The translations under genes were made by a program, and so were the position numbers. Below the pieces are notes generated by a model. The model had not been told where the DNA came from. It saw only the letters and a list, made by a program, of their open reading frames with translations, and did not search any database. DNA of 64,000 nucleotides from Pyricularia pennisetigena (Eukaryota; Ascomycota; Sordariomycetes; Magnaporthales; Pyriculariaceae), in NCBI RefSeq assembly GCF_004337985.1, contig NW_021940926.1, positions 282,668 to 346,667 of the forward strand, in the 5' to 3' direction. Below, piece by piece: positions 44,383 to 55,872 of the stretch (positions within the stretch are counted from its first letter, which is position 1; the number at the start of each line of letters is the position of its first letter).

Positions 44383-45159
44383 TTATTTGTGGCCTATGTT
44401 TTCTACTCCGCACCTTTTTAATTCTTCCAGCAGCGGTATAACCTGATCCATTCCGCGACAGTAGTTTGAAACGTTTACCCGCAAATTTTCGACAAAACCC
44501 AAAAGCTGCTGCAGTTGAAATTGTAGTTCCGCCTGACTGACCTGCATTTGTCGATTTTCTTCCTCCATTTTCCATCTTGTGTTCTCTTCTACCTCTAATC
44601 TTCTCTTAAGATCGTCGACCTCTTTGCAAAGCTTTCCGTTTTCCTCACTCAGATTTTCGATTGTGTCTGTAAAGCTTGTGCCAGTGGGCAAAAGCTACAA
44701 AGGCGATAAGAAAAGAACACAAAAATCGGTTTCCGATCGCAGCCGGCTTGCAAGGAAGACATACCGTAGTAGCCGATTGAAAAGGCGGGGTCGCATTTTC
44801 AGCTGGCACAGCCTCAAACCTTTTGCCGACTCCATAGCATAACAACTGATAAATCCCGGTCGAGTGGTCGCTCAGATTCTTTGCAAATATAGGTTTCAAG
44901 GTCTCTTCCTCACCCGGTATGAATTTCCAACGATAGGGGTCATTCTTTCCTGGGTTGAGACGGACGTCGCTCGGCTGGACGCTAATCCCCAGCCTTTCGC
45001 CTGCATTTTGTTAGTGTGTGCGTGTGGACGTATCAAAACGGGTGGGGAGAATAAAATAATAAAACCCCCACAAATATGTTCAGAGAGTGCCTGGCGGCAT
45101 TTATCTCTTCCCTCCTTTCGATTGCGATTATTTTGCCTCGCTGCCGACATTTTCAACAT
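44383..45159 (-). CDS. coiled-coil protein of unknown family, three exons
   Basis: Exons 45159-45072, 45000-44765 and 44694-44383 join in frame to 211 residues. The introns are 71 bp (CTAAC branch, TGCAG acceptor) and 70 bp (GTATGT donor, TTTGTAG acceptor). The N-terminal half is a compact region with RDKCRQALSEHIC, then ISVQPSDVRLNPG, RWKFIPGEEE and FAKNLSDHSTGIYQLLCYG. The last 100 residues are a strong coiled coil (ENLSEENGKLCKEVDDLKRR onward). I do not recognise the family. The regular splice sites and continuous frame argue that it is a real gene. Confidence 0.6.
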
Positions 45160-45695
45160 TAATCTTTACGTAGTTAGCTAACAAAAATTACCCAAAGAAC
45201 TTTGTTAAAATTTGGTTTAATAAAGAACTGGCTGGTTGGTCCCAAATTTGGGCTTTCGGTCAAGCCCATATTTGGCCTCCGGCTGAGCCCAAATTCGGGC
45301 CACACTGTGATGACACATCACTTGGGTTCCGTTTTTGCCCGGCAGACTCGGCAGCAAAATTCCGTATCACGTTGGCAACACTAAAAGCTTGGTTCGGATT
45401 ACGTTCTCTAATTTGTGGTCAAAATTAGGCAGGTATGGAATTCCGTCAAATCTAAACAAATACCTAAGCTGAACAATATTTGCCCGTTTTACCTACAATG
45501 TAGCCACAGTGCAGTTTCCGAACCCCTTTTGAAAATATGCTTAGTTAGTACGGAAATTTATTTGGCGGTTGGCTATATTTTAATATGCCTTTAAATTGTC
45601 GCATATATTCGGCGTGCAGAGATCATCGTCAGGTTTACAATGTCCTCTAACAATCTTGGGTTCCATGGTAGTTTAAGTAACGGATGCTGTTGAGC

Positions 45696-46819
45696 TTAGT
45701 ATATATCCTTGAAAAAGCAAAGCGGGCGAGCTCTCACATTTGAAAGCAAACCTAAGTCACTGGTATCCGCCGTTACCGAAAGGAAGTCGACGGCCCGGGA
45801 GTCGGCTGGCCAGCGAACAAGATCGTCTACTCCTACCCGTCCGTTTTCCTTACAATAGCCCTGCATTAATTCCATAGTTATTTTGCTTAACGACCTCATA
45901 TCCGCACAGTCTTGTACCACGGGCTGGCAATTCTCGTATGACCCTAAAGCACTTTTAGAGTACATTGTTACCTGGAGTCGTTAAAGTACTTACATATTTT
46001 GACTTGGCCAGACGTGTCTACCAGGATTTCGGAACAGCTAAGCTGCCCGTGTTCCAGGCCTTCCGCCTCCAGGTACGACAGGCCCTTGACAAGCTGTTTT
46101 TTTAGAAAGTTTAGCTTTGGTTATGGATACGTTAATATGTGTAATTGTCATACTTGACCCAAGATTGAAGCCAGTTTTAATTCATCCAAACGCGGGTTTC
46201 CCACAATTTCCGCCAGTGACAACTGCAGAAACTCGAACGTAACAATATAAAAGTCCTGCACTCGAAAAACGTCATGGCAGGCAAGAAAGCTTTCGTGTCT
46301 GATTTTCTTAATGGACTTTAGTTGTGCTTCAGCGCTATCCCCTCCTAGCTTTTTAACGGCGACTAATGTGGGTTCGTCGCGTATGGGGTTAATCTTTTGC
46401 GCTACCGTAATATAATTACCGCATCCATATTGCAGTTCGAAAACATCCCGGTATTTATCCCCGTAAGATTGAGATAAAGTTTCTCCAGGTTGACCGGTTG
46501 GAAGAAGCGATGCGGTGCTGTCATGCTTAGACGGTTTACCGGCAGTACCATTTTTGCTGACAGGACTGTTAGGTGGCTTTTCGTCGATGGCCTCAGCCCA
46601 TCTTTTGAAAAGATCAGAATGTATGCCCAGCGCGGGTATTTTCCGATTTTTCGTTACACCATTTTTAGTCCTCGTTACAGGTAATTCACGCGGAAATTTT
46701 CTTTGGATTTCAGCCGCCGGCAGAAGTTCCGGCAAAAGTTGGCCTCCAAAACTTCCGCTACTTCCAGGAAATATTGTTTGGCGTTTCTGCGTGTAAAGAT
46801 CGATAATTTCATCGCTCAT
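45696..46819 (-). CDS. fungal pseudokinase, three exons
   Basis: Exons 46819-46154, 46093-45994 and 45943-45696 join in frame (introns 60 and 50 bp) to 337 residues. A disordered N-terminus is followed by a kinase N-lobe: glycine-poor loop YGCGNYITVAQ, the AVKK strand with its lysine (PTLVAVKKLGGD), and helix C (AQLKSIKKIRHESF). The hinge-like FEFLQLSLAEIV follows. The catalytic loop reads LEHGQLSCSEILVD where active kinases have HRDxKxxN, and VKIWSYENC stands where DFG should be. Both catalytic aspartates are absent, so it is predicted to be catalytically dead and to act as a scaffold or binder. Short pseudokinases of this kind are expanded in Pezizomycotina. Confidence 0.75.
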
Positions 46820-47119
46820 AATTGTTTCCGGCTTACAAGTAGTGCAGTAAATTCCAAAGTATTGTCTACCAAGCTAGGTAACCCTTTTCGTGTCGCGATT
46901 TGCAGCCCGTTCCTTTAAGAATGGTTAAGAATTTATTTAATTAGAACGATTGCCCAAAAACTGGGAAGGACCAAATCCCGTCCCAATGTCGGTTACCGTG
47001 GTCCTATTTTCGTCCACCACGTAGCATTTAAACTAAATGTTTCAAATAACCCCGTGGCACAGCTGGATTCTCTACTCTCAATTTAAATCCCGGAAACACG
47101 CAGCATTATCCACGCTGAT

Positions 47120-50100
47120 ATGTCTCGAACGCTGGCTATCTCCGCGTCCCGGCGCATTGAGGCGGAAAAAAAAGCCACACATTTGGGGACAGCTAGTGTT
47201 AACATTGATGTTTTATCATTTCCTGACTCCAAGGAATTGGATCCAGAAAATGTAGAACGCCTAAAAAGGCTTTATGCTGGCGAAAAGGGCTGGCGCCCCG
47301 AAGAGCTGCCTAACCGCATTCCTGCTTGCATAAAAAAAGATCAGCTGCACGAACTTCTTCATGCAGCCGGCATATCTGCGGAAAACATCTCAAAACCAGT
47401 TCGAGGAGAGTATCCAAAATTGGAATTCTCTCCCTCCTTCAAATTGGAATGTTTCCGAGGCCGACACAGAGTCGAAGCCGCTCGGCAGCTGCGTTCTCAT
47501 GCCCAAAAAAGATGGATAGTGGATTTTTATCCCGCCGGTACGTATTTGGACTCCAGCTCTACGACAGTTACAAAATCTGACGTTTTGTAACAGATATCAG
47601 CAAAGATCTGAAAGTTGCTCTTATGGATGAATATACAAACGAAAAAAAACCAGACGACGGGGAGTTTTACTACAAAATTCGTCAGTTTCAGGGGGCTCTC
47701 GGGTTTAAGGACCCCTATTTCGAAATGCGTTGGTGGGCACGACTTGCATCCATCTCGAACACGGAAAACAAAAAACAAAGACTTAACCAGCTGTTAAACC
47801 ATAAGCAGTTCGGGCCAGCTTTCGATGCATTCCTGAAAATTCCGGCCCTATATGGGGGCATGCGGCTTAGCATGATCAACAAAATGATTTGTTTAAAATG
47901 CCATGACGTAAGATTGTTTAGCCATCCGATGCACTGCCTGGAATTTACTAACAATCTGTGGTCAGCTCCTTTTGAACTTTTTAAGTCGAATGAAGGAGTT
48001 TTATTATTATATATTCAACAGCGACGAAGAAAAAATGCAAAAAGTCACGAGAGCAGATATAGCGGCATTGCAGCTAACTGCCCCTGGCGCATTTCAGTCG
48101 GAGGCGGTCGCTCTCGGTGGCCGTATTCAAGGCGGCGATATTTTTCAAGGATTTACGTCCGACGAGAGAAATGAGATTTGGACTAGGATTTGTGTGAAAA
48201 CCAAGACTTCCTTGGTGCCATCGCTTTTCCAGTTTTTCGAAAATTTAAAATATTTAAAAGGTCCTGCCAATTGTATGAAAATGCTAATTAATCCTAAACG
48301 TCATGAGACCATCGAATCGGCACTAGAGCATGCTTTTATTAGGCCTGATAATCCGTCCGACGAATGCGCAATACAGATCGGGAGGTACAGGTTCAAATAC
48401 GCCCGAGTAAATCCTGTCGATCATTTCAGCATTCTGTACAGACAGTTATGGCTTTTTGCCTTCCGCGAAGGGATTGGCATGGAAAAAGAAACGAAAAAAC
48501 GACTGGCGGGGCCTCGTGTGGTACAGGCAGCTGATGGGGTGCTTTTTGATTTCGCGTCGGTGGCGCACATGTTTGGCTTCGGGACCGAACAAATAGCAGC
48601 ATTTATGCAACAAAAACCCGAGGAAACCATGGCCAGACGTTTGCTCAATAAAGCAAGGGACCCGGGAAAATACAAGTACAGGGACATAGACGACTGTGTA
48701 AGGAGAATAGTTAATATTATTCGCGAGGCCGAGCTTGATGAAAACCAAACAGATGTATTTGGGTTGGACATGGGTGGAAAAGATAAACGGCTTAATCGTT
48801 GTGGGTTGCCAGCCGTGTTGGATCATGCCGAAAACAAAAGCTTGCTTTTCCTGGCGGATCTGCATCGGCCATTGCAAACAGACGATCAGCTAAAGTTTGA
48901 TTTTGTACAGCGATCGAATTACTTTTCGTTTTTCGGTGACAATCTCGCCTGTGAAAAAGAAATCCTGGAGGCAGCGACAGATACCACCCAAGTTCAATAT
49001 ACCGGTGTCTCCATCCCCCATCAAGATACACTTTCGCGGTCGACCCGCCTTAACCAAAATATGCCCGGCAATTGGGAGCAATCCGCGTCGCGGTCTCCGA
49101 TTTTAGTGGACAGTTATCAAGAGCAGGTCCATGCGGCCACACAACACCTGCGGCATCTTAAGGAGACGGTCGACTCGCTAAATAGCAAAGCGATGGAAAA
49201 GAAGATTGAACTTCAACAATTGCAGCGTAAACTCGAGCAAAGTCACAATCTGTATGAGTCGCTTGAAGTAGAACACGAGAGTCTCGAGCAGCAGCTAAGG
49301 CATTTGCACAACGAGAAAACCCAGCTCAATAGCGCAGTTGGCATATTGAGGGCCAAAGAAGCCGAAAAGAAGAACACTGTACAGCGGTTAGAGCAGATAG
49401 AATCAGAAATTAATCACAGGATCGAGGCTAGTCGTCTACAAAATGAGCAACTTTCCGGTCACGAAACGAAGCTCCGAACCGCGATAGCAGAGCTAAAAAA
49501 CATAAAGGAAAAACATGTTCAAACAGCAAACCAACCATCCAGCATAGCAAAAGCCCAAGAGGTTCAACGCGAATCTAGTGAATTTTCAGGGGTATGGGTC
49601 GATTGAATATTCCTTGACGATTATTTTGCAGAAACTAACGTGATGTTGCATGTGCAGACGGCGAATGAAACCAAAGAAGCTGATCTGAATTCAGGAAAAG
49701 TTTGCGTAAAATTTATGGTCAAGGGATGGGTTGTTGCGCATGAGCTCTTGGTTGACAAGTCTCAGCCTTCCTCGGAGTTCCAAAGAATCTTGCAAAAATA
49801 TTTGAATAAGGGGATGGGCCCTTTTGATTACGAGCGGCGCCAATTATCGCCATCGAACTGCCTCAACCTGCTTATGCAGACGCCGCCGCCATTCGAAATT
49901 TATCTTATACCAAACTGGGAAGTGGAAAAGCTACGAGGTCCTCGTCCCGAAGCGGCAAACAAAAGCATTACAACTCTCTCCCGTACACAAAATTTTCAGT
50001 ATGGGCGCACGGACCATGCTGTTAACGTTTGCGCGGGACTTCCGCCTGTAGCCCTAACAGGCGCGCACACACGAAAAACTCTTCAACCTGTCGCCCTAAG

Positions 50101-50146
50101 CACCGTCACTACACGGAACGCCTTTCCTCGCAACACCCATGTATAA
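47120..50146 (+). CDS. DUF3723-like protein, multi-exon, 3' end in LINE copy 2
   Basis: ATG 47120. Exon 1 ends 47537; a 56-bp intron (GTACGT...AACAG) leads to 47594. A second junction lies near 47957-48021, with only weak donors (GTGGTC or GTCAGC), so a frameshift is possible there. The exon to 49577 is followed by a 54-bp intron and a last exon from 49632. The N-terminal half has the DUF3723 signature order: LKRLYAGEKGWRPEELPNRI, then CFRGRHRVEAARQL, then DEYTNEKKPDDGEFYYKIR and FEMRWWARL. After ADIAALQLTAPGA come a central domain and a long C-terminal coiled coil. The terminal exon (VCVKFMVKGWVVAHELLVD… EIYLIP) also fits. Native sequence ends at 49971; the frame then runs into the LINE to 50146. 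Function unknown; DUF3723 genes are recurrent cargo of Starship elements. Confidence 0.7.
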
Positions 50147-52485
50147 TCGACAGATCTCCCCTTTGACGAGTTTTCCACTGATCGCGGTGAAGGAAGAGTC
50201 CGATCGGCGGCTCGGCGCGCCACCCGCATAGAGGCGCACAAGACAAGGCCCAATCTCGCGATGCGAGCCAGCGTGGCACAAAAAAAAAAAACTTTGCCAG
50301 CCGGAAAGGCAGGCGTCCTTCCCCGGAAGGCTAGACAATACGGTTTAAAAGAAAGGGAAATTAGGCTGAGAACCACCCGACGGTTCTTCGAATCGACAGG
50401 GCACCCTCTCACCCCCTCACACCTTCTGGGATTGCCTGCAGCGAGGAGGTAGTGCCGTTACGGGGGTTGGTTAGTTGTACGTGGACCGGAAGCACTGTGC
50501 CGGCGCGGCAGTCTCCAAAGGGTCCCGACAGCAAGACGTGGTCGGCCCATTGCTGGAGACGGCTTTGGGTAACGGGAAGCAAGAAACGTGGGCACGGCCT
50601 TGGTTCGCACCCTTGGTACACCCCGTGGACGGTGGGCCGTGGTGGAATAGTGTGACTGAGGCGCCCCATGCTTCTCACTCGCACTGGGAATCTGCGCCGG
50701 GTCTGGAGGACGGGAAGAACTCGATTGCATTCATGTCCACATTGTGGCGCTGGGCTAGCCCAGGAACCAACGGGGGACTAAGCTGTGGATGGACATGTAC
50801 GGGGTGTCGCCGGCTTTTCGAAGCTTTCTACTCGCACTAGGGACGTACACCGGGGCAGATGATGTCGTCGGCATGTTAGGCGGAAGAGACGCTATTTTAG
50901 CCGGAGAGGACGGATGCGCGCGTCGGTCTATCAAGAGGCCTTTTTGTGGATGCGGTAGGCTTAAGGTGCAAACCTTGTATTTACGTGGCAGGCTGGGTAT
51001 CCAGCGACTAGGAGGGCTCTAGCTGGCCTGTCCGTTAGAGGGTCTGGTCCAACCCTGTGACTATAGTTTACTGTAGGAAATGCAAGGAACGGCTGCACAA
51101 CTTCTCCCGCGGATCCGGAGACTAGAGTTGCGCGCACCTCGCAATGCCCCGGATTCTCGCACTGACCCCACCGGAGGAGTCCCGAAAGAGGAAGCGGCCC
51201 GCCGCTTTATCGAATGGCTGGACATGGTATCACCTGACGATATCGTGGTATATACGGATGGTTCGGAAAAACACGAAAACAACTGCGTCCAAATAGGGTA
51301 CGGATGGGCCGCTTTTAGGGCGGGCCTGGAATTTGCCGCAGGCTCCGCATCTATTACGCCGGAAAGCCACGTTTTCGACGCCGAGGCGATTGGGGCCCTA
51401 AGAGGGCTACAGGCGGCAGCCAAGGCCCAGCCAGGCGCCCGGATCTGGATTTGTGTGGACAGCACCTCGGTTATTTGGGGTCTTAGAGGCGACGCGCCGC
51501 GTTCGTCCCAATGGGCCTTTCTGGAGTTCCATGACCTTGTCGATCTACTCCGAAAACAAGGTACCGAGGTTCGGGTCCGTTGGTGCCCTGGGCACCAGGG
51601 AATCCCGGGAAACGACCGGGCTGACGAGCTGGCCAAGGCCGGCTCTGCCGGACCGCCGGACCCAGACCCGAGGGCTCAGCAAACCACGTCTAGCGGTGCC
51701 GGCACGGTCCTCAGAGCCATTCTTTCGAATATAGAGAAGGACTGGTGGCGTAAAGAACTTTGTGAACGGTCCCCCGCATATAGGGAATGGAAATTCCAAT
51801 ACACACCGAGAAAGGAGCCCGAGGAACTGCGTTTGCCAAGACCCCTACTGGGCCATTATTTGGCCATGAGGACCGGCCACGGCGATTTCAAAGCCTACCA
51901 TGACCGTTTCAACCACCAGGATGCAAACACCTCGTGTGCCTGGTGCTGGAAGCGGACCTCCCCTGAACACCCGGTGCACTGCCGCTTTTCGCGGGCGGTG
52001 TGGAGAAACTGGCCGTGGCTTGATAACGAGCGGCCGGTCGGGCCGCCAGACCGCGCCCAACGCCGCAAATTCTTCCAGACAAGCTTCGGGCAACCGAAAA
52101 GCTTTGAGGCGTTTTCGATAGCCACCAACTACTTCAGCGCCCGCCCCAGAGCGGCCCGCCAGCGCCCCGCGCGCCACGAACGCACTTTACGCCTAGGGAC
52201 ACCGATCGTAAACGACTCGAATTCTGACGAGGAATAGACTTACTGCCTTTTCACCCACACTTCACGGCACAAGCCGTCAGACGAACCCTCCGTGCACCTT
52301 AGGCACGGGGTCGCGTCAGTGAACTAACCCCCTAAGCAGGACCGGGCCCGAACCCGGTCAGGCACGATCCGCCTCTGCCCTCCTTGTTTTCCCCCTGTGT
52401 AAATAAAGAAGATAGAACGCGCGCCGAGATACCCCTCGGGAGGTTGCTAACGGCCGGCTAACAAGCCGGGCCGAGCCCGGCGTTA

Positions 52486-52517
<32 letters not shown>
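49972..52517 (+). mobile_element. RT-less LINE copy 2
   Basis: 2546 bp from AACTCTCTCCCG to a (CTA)n tail. The 5' kilobase is highly similar to copy 1 and has no recognised coding domain. It is followed directly by an ORF with RNase H and a C-terminal CCHC (51080-52237), then a 3' UTR with a GCCGGG/CCCGGC stem-loop at 52465-52481. No apurinic endonuclease or reverse transcriptase lies between, so the element is non-autonomous. No target duplication is seen (GCATTAC left, AATACTA right). Confidence 0.85.
51080..52237 (+). CDS. LINE C-terminal ORF: RNase H and CCHC
   Basis: A 385-residue frame. Residues about 50-195 are a type I RNase H domain with all expected acidic positions visible: VVYTDGSEK, FDAEAIGAL, ICVDSTSVI, and RWCPGHQGIPGNDRADELA. 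The C-terminal third carries CAWCWKRTSPEHPVHC, the CCHC seen at the end of many I/Tad-clade LINE ORF2 proteins, then an Arg-rich tail. Normally this follows an RT domain in one polypeptide; here RT is absent and the frame begins at an ATG 1.1 kb into the element. It is probably the tail of a deleted ORF2 and not an independent gene. Confidence 0.85.
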   Translation: MQGTAAQLLPRIRRLELRAPRNAPDSRTDPTGGVPKEEAARRFIEWLDMVSPDDIVVYTDGSEKHENNCVQIGYGWAAFRAGLEFAAGSASITPESHVFDAEAIGALRGLQAAAKAQPGARIWICVDSTSVIWGLRGDAPRSSQWAFLEFHDLVDLLRKQGTEVRVRWCPGHQGIPGNDRADELAKAGSAGPPDPDPRAQQTTSSGAGTVLRAILSNIEKDWWRKELCERSPAYREWKFQYTPRKEPEELRLPRPLLGHYLAMRTGHGDFKAYHDRFNHQDANTSCAWCWKRTSPEHPVHCRFSRAVWRNWPWLDNERPVGPPDRAQRRKFFQTSFGQPKSFEAFSIATNYFSARPRAARQRPARHERTLRLGTPIVNDSNSDEE

Positions 52518-54677
52518 AATACTAACAGTCCCATACTGGCATTTCAGTACGTTGAGAAGGATGAAGGTGGTTATGTCTCGCCACTTGGAAAAAGGAACGG
52601 GAGCGTGGAGTTCGAAAATAATTGCTTGAGCCTCCATTTTGCTCCGCGGCAGAGGCCACTCATGAATGCTGATATCTAAAGCCCTCATTTGACTTTCATA
52701 CGAGCATTTGAGGCATCGGTCTGAATGGGCTTGGTACGGTCGACCTCGTTTGGTCCATAGCTCGACATATTGACAGCGTTCTGCCTCAAAAAGTGTGTGA
52801 AGGTGCCAATACTTTGCCTGAACATCGGAAAGCTCGGCGATCTTATCTGCGCGCTGTTTCGCAGCCATAGCCTCGATCTCAGCCAGCAGATTCTGGTGGT
52901 CTGTCGATTGGTTATAGAACCGTACGGCGAAGGACTGGTGGTCGCCGAACGAGCTGAAAACAGAGGGGAGCAACTGGTTGGCTTCGCGGCACCGTTGTTC
53001 TAGGTATTCCTCTGCCTTGTTTAGTCTGGCCATTTGCTCCCGGAAGGGCAGCAGAAGAGACTCAAACAGTCCTGCAGGAACGCAAGGGTCATACTGCTCC
53101 AGCAGTGGGATCTGGACTGTTGCTATTTTGTCGCACGCAATCCAGAGTTCAATCAAGACAAGAACCATGTTTGACCTTCCTTCAGGGTTTTTGCTGTAAA
53201 TCGATGTAGCAATTCTCTCATAGGTTGTCATCAGGTCAGAGAGTTCGGAGCATGCCTTTTCACTCATTATGGCATCGCTTAGCCAGTCATCCAGGTGGTG
53301 CGCAACCCATGCTTCGACATCTGCAAGACGGAAGGCCGTATAGTCGTGATTGTCGTAAGTCGACCATGCAGAGAGATCGGGCAATACACCTTTGCTGAAA
53401 ACTGACATACAAGTTGGCGGACAGAAAGACGCTCTTCGCTGGTTCAAAGTCCGGTTTGATATGGAGTTGATAAAGTCGTCAAGTTTCTTCAGTCTGTGAA
53501 CCGTGTCACTAACACAATTGATCGACTCAAGGCGACGCAGTTTGTTGTCGGGGCTTTCGTTTGCAATAAGATGACACTGGCGGTCAACTAACTCTCGAGC
53601 GGCGTCAGTCATCACCTTGTCTGCGAATGAAATTACTTTTTCATCCACTTGACCCTGGAAAGCCGATAGTAGTTTGTGTTTACGTCGAGCGACCTTCGAC
53701 CGCATGGTTTCGACGATGTCGCTGGCCAGGTCTTGGTGAAGAAGACCCTCCATGAGCAACGACGCTGTAAAAAATAGCATCAATGGTTTGTAGAGGCACC
53801 TAACCTGGAATGTTGACGTTGCTTCGTGGCCAAAAAGAAGCTGGAGCGAGACCCGGATGAGCAGCCACACTGGAGACCGGCGCCAGGGCATGAGACTTTC
53901 GTGCCACATGACTTCACCGCGTGTGTTCTTCCAGACTCAATGCGCGGTGTCTTCATACGTGGTAACAGGCCCCAGAAAAGCAGTTATGAACTCGGTCACA
54001 TACAACGGGTCAACTGTATCACGGTTTTCGTCGTGTGACTGACCGGCTTTCCTGACGCGAGGACAAGTGTCGGGACTGCTTTGTTGGCAAAGCTTGTGCA
54101 GAACCCCCGCAAAAGATTTCTGCAACTCTTCATTATGAAAAAGTCCTCAGATTCATTACCATGGCAGGTCCAGGAAAGTAGCGGCGAAGTTTACCAGGAG
54201 ATGCCCTGACAGCCGAATTAAGCGGAGACAGCTCAAAGGACTTGATGTAGACCGATTTGTTGTGTCTGCTGATAAGAACACCGGCGTTTTGGGAAACGAC
54301 GTGGATACAAATGGCTTCTCCAGAATCTGCAGTGATTCATCTCTAGCGTTAGTATGACGTTCAAGCATGCGTAAAAAACTGATCTGCATACCCTTATTGC
54401 CGATCTCGCCGAGGGCCTGCTCGAGCTTATCACAGTGTACATAACCATTCTTATCCTGGGCTTGGGCCATGCGTCGAATCATCGAGGCCGCAGACTGCAC
54501 CAACACACGACTGCCAAGTGCAACGTAGTTCTCAAACTCCTCTATGCACGCTGCCATAGTCGACTGTAGTGCCATACTAAGAGTGGCTTCCCAATCATCT
54601 CCTCCAGGGAGCTTAGGGGGAAGGAAAATGTGGTTCACCACGTAAGTGAAAGCTGTGTCGGTGATCGACATCATCAA
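52518..54677 (-). pseudogene. DUF6606-like (DUF3638/DUF3645 family) gene, N-terminal part, disabled and truncated
   Basis: The start (ATG at the 54677 end) encodes FTYVVNHIFLPPKLPGGDD, the N-terminal signature of the very large fungal proteins with DUF6606, DUF3638 and DUF3645 regions. Exon 1 (54677-54393) joins 54326 through a 66-bp intron with a TACTAAC branch. Two disablements follow. One extra T in the ACTTTTTCAT run near 54135-54140 shifts the frame, and an in-frame TGA at 53937-53939 stands where the family has a coding residue. Family-like sequence then continues (PWRRSPVWLLIRVSLQL… KWRDITTFILLNVLK) until it is cut at 52517 by the tail of LINE copy 2. Roughly 2000 C-terminal residues expected for the family are missing. 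Proposed roles of the family (ubiquitin-hydrolase-like) are not established. Confidence 0.75.
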
Positions 54678-55872
54678 CTAATGCGGCAGTACAACTGCTT
54701 CAAAGTATCTGGGAATTTGTAGGTAAAGTAGTTAAAAAAGTGCGAACTTGGCATATTGATCACATCACATTCAAGGATGAGGAAGATAGATTCATTTTAT
54801 AATTATAATGTTGGTTTAGTAAGAGAGACTAGTAGGTCTTCAAGATGACGGCAGCTGGAGAATAGCAAAGGTCTTCCCTCGAGCTCGAAAATGATCAGAA
54901 GATGGTGTAGATGCACAAAGCAACATGGGTTTATACCTTGAAAAGTTCAATTCAGTTTCTTACCAACTAATTTGTATCAAAAGAGCAACTCATGCGTGTG
55001 ACAATAATCTGCTGCGTGCATAACTTGTTCGAAAACTGGATTATTAGTGACCAATCTCCGCTTGAGCTATTGATAACGCACACAAGGGTTTTTCAAGCGA
55101 GCAAATAAGAATCGCAGGCCTAGAAGGATCACTCTTGGCCCAGCCCATGGACTAGCCCCCGACTGATGATAAATTCCCCTGTCTTAAAAGAGACCTTCTA
55201 TACCCCACTTTATCTTCTCCCACTTTTCTCTTCTCACACTTTTTTATTTCCAAATAGAAGTAGAATTATTCACCGCACAGTCCCCTGGCCTCGGACGAAG
55301 CCAACCTTGAAATTGCAACGTAGCTGGGCTGCAGTAAGCGGGCAAGACCATGGCCGAATTAGCCAGGTATATGTAGGTGTTGGCTGGTGGCTGAGATGAG
55401 GCGTCACGCAGCTCCCGAGCTGCCTGCCGTCTAGGTCGATGGATGTTAAAAGTTAGCTCCCGTTTTGTGCTTGCCCTGGCCGTAACACTTGTGTTTTGAT
55501 ATCAAACAGCGCCTGTCGAGACAGTAACAGAGAAAATCGGTGTACCGCTAAGTCACCAGCAGCAACTAGCAATGTCCGTAGAGCCTAGCACCGATTAAAG
55601 CGACATTCACCATGGCACATTCGACAGCAGTCATACTACGTAAAACGATCTTTAAATTCCTAATACACTCCGAGCATATAACAAGGCAGACAGTGTTTTC
55701 CCATGTCCTAGAGCCATCGAAAGAGACCTAATCCTGCAGAGCCGTGCTGTTTAGCCGGCTACATAAATGCCGTACCTTCAAAGGATTGCCGTTTTTTTTG
55801 CATCAAGCTATTGCTTAATCTGATGCAAAGATCGACTTCTGTGGTCTAATTTTAAGCTATCGGCCTCCAATG
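54678..55872. other. intergenic spacer between DUF6606-like and captain-like genes
   Basis: No gene recognised. It includes a CT-rich stretch at about 55185-55255. It lies 5' of the DUF6606-like start and 3' of the recombinase stop. Confidence 0.4.

Noticed and set aside
45230..45305. A regulatory palindrome cluster (repeated CCCAAATTTGGG-like motifs)
   Set aside because: Several GCCCAAAT/ATTTGGGC blocks occur close together, but they are short, imperfect and in no clear relation to a start or stop of transcription.
35289..52517. A recent inversion between the two LINE copies that swapped their target duplications
   Set aside because: Exchanging the inner flanks of the two copies does not produce matching duplications either. 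Rearrangement remains likely, but this specific model is not supported.
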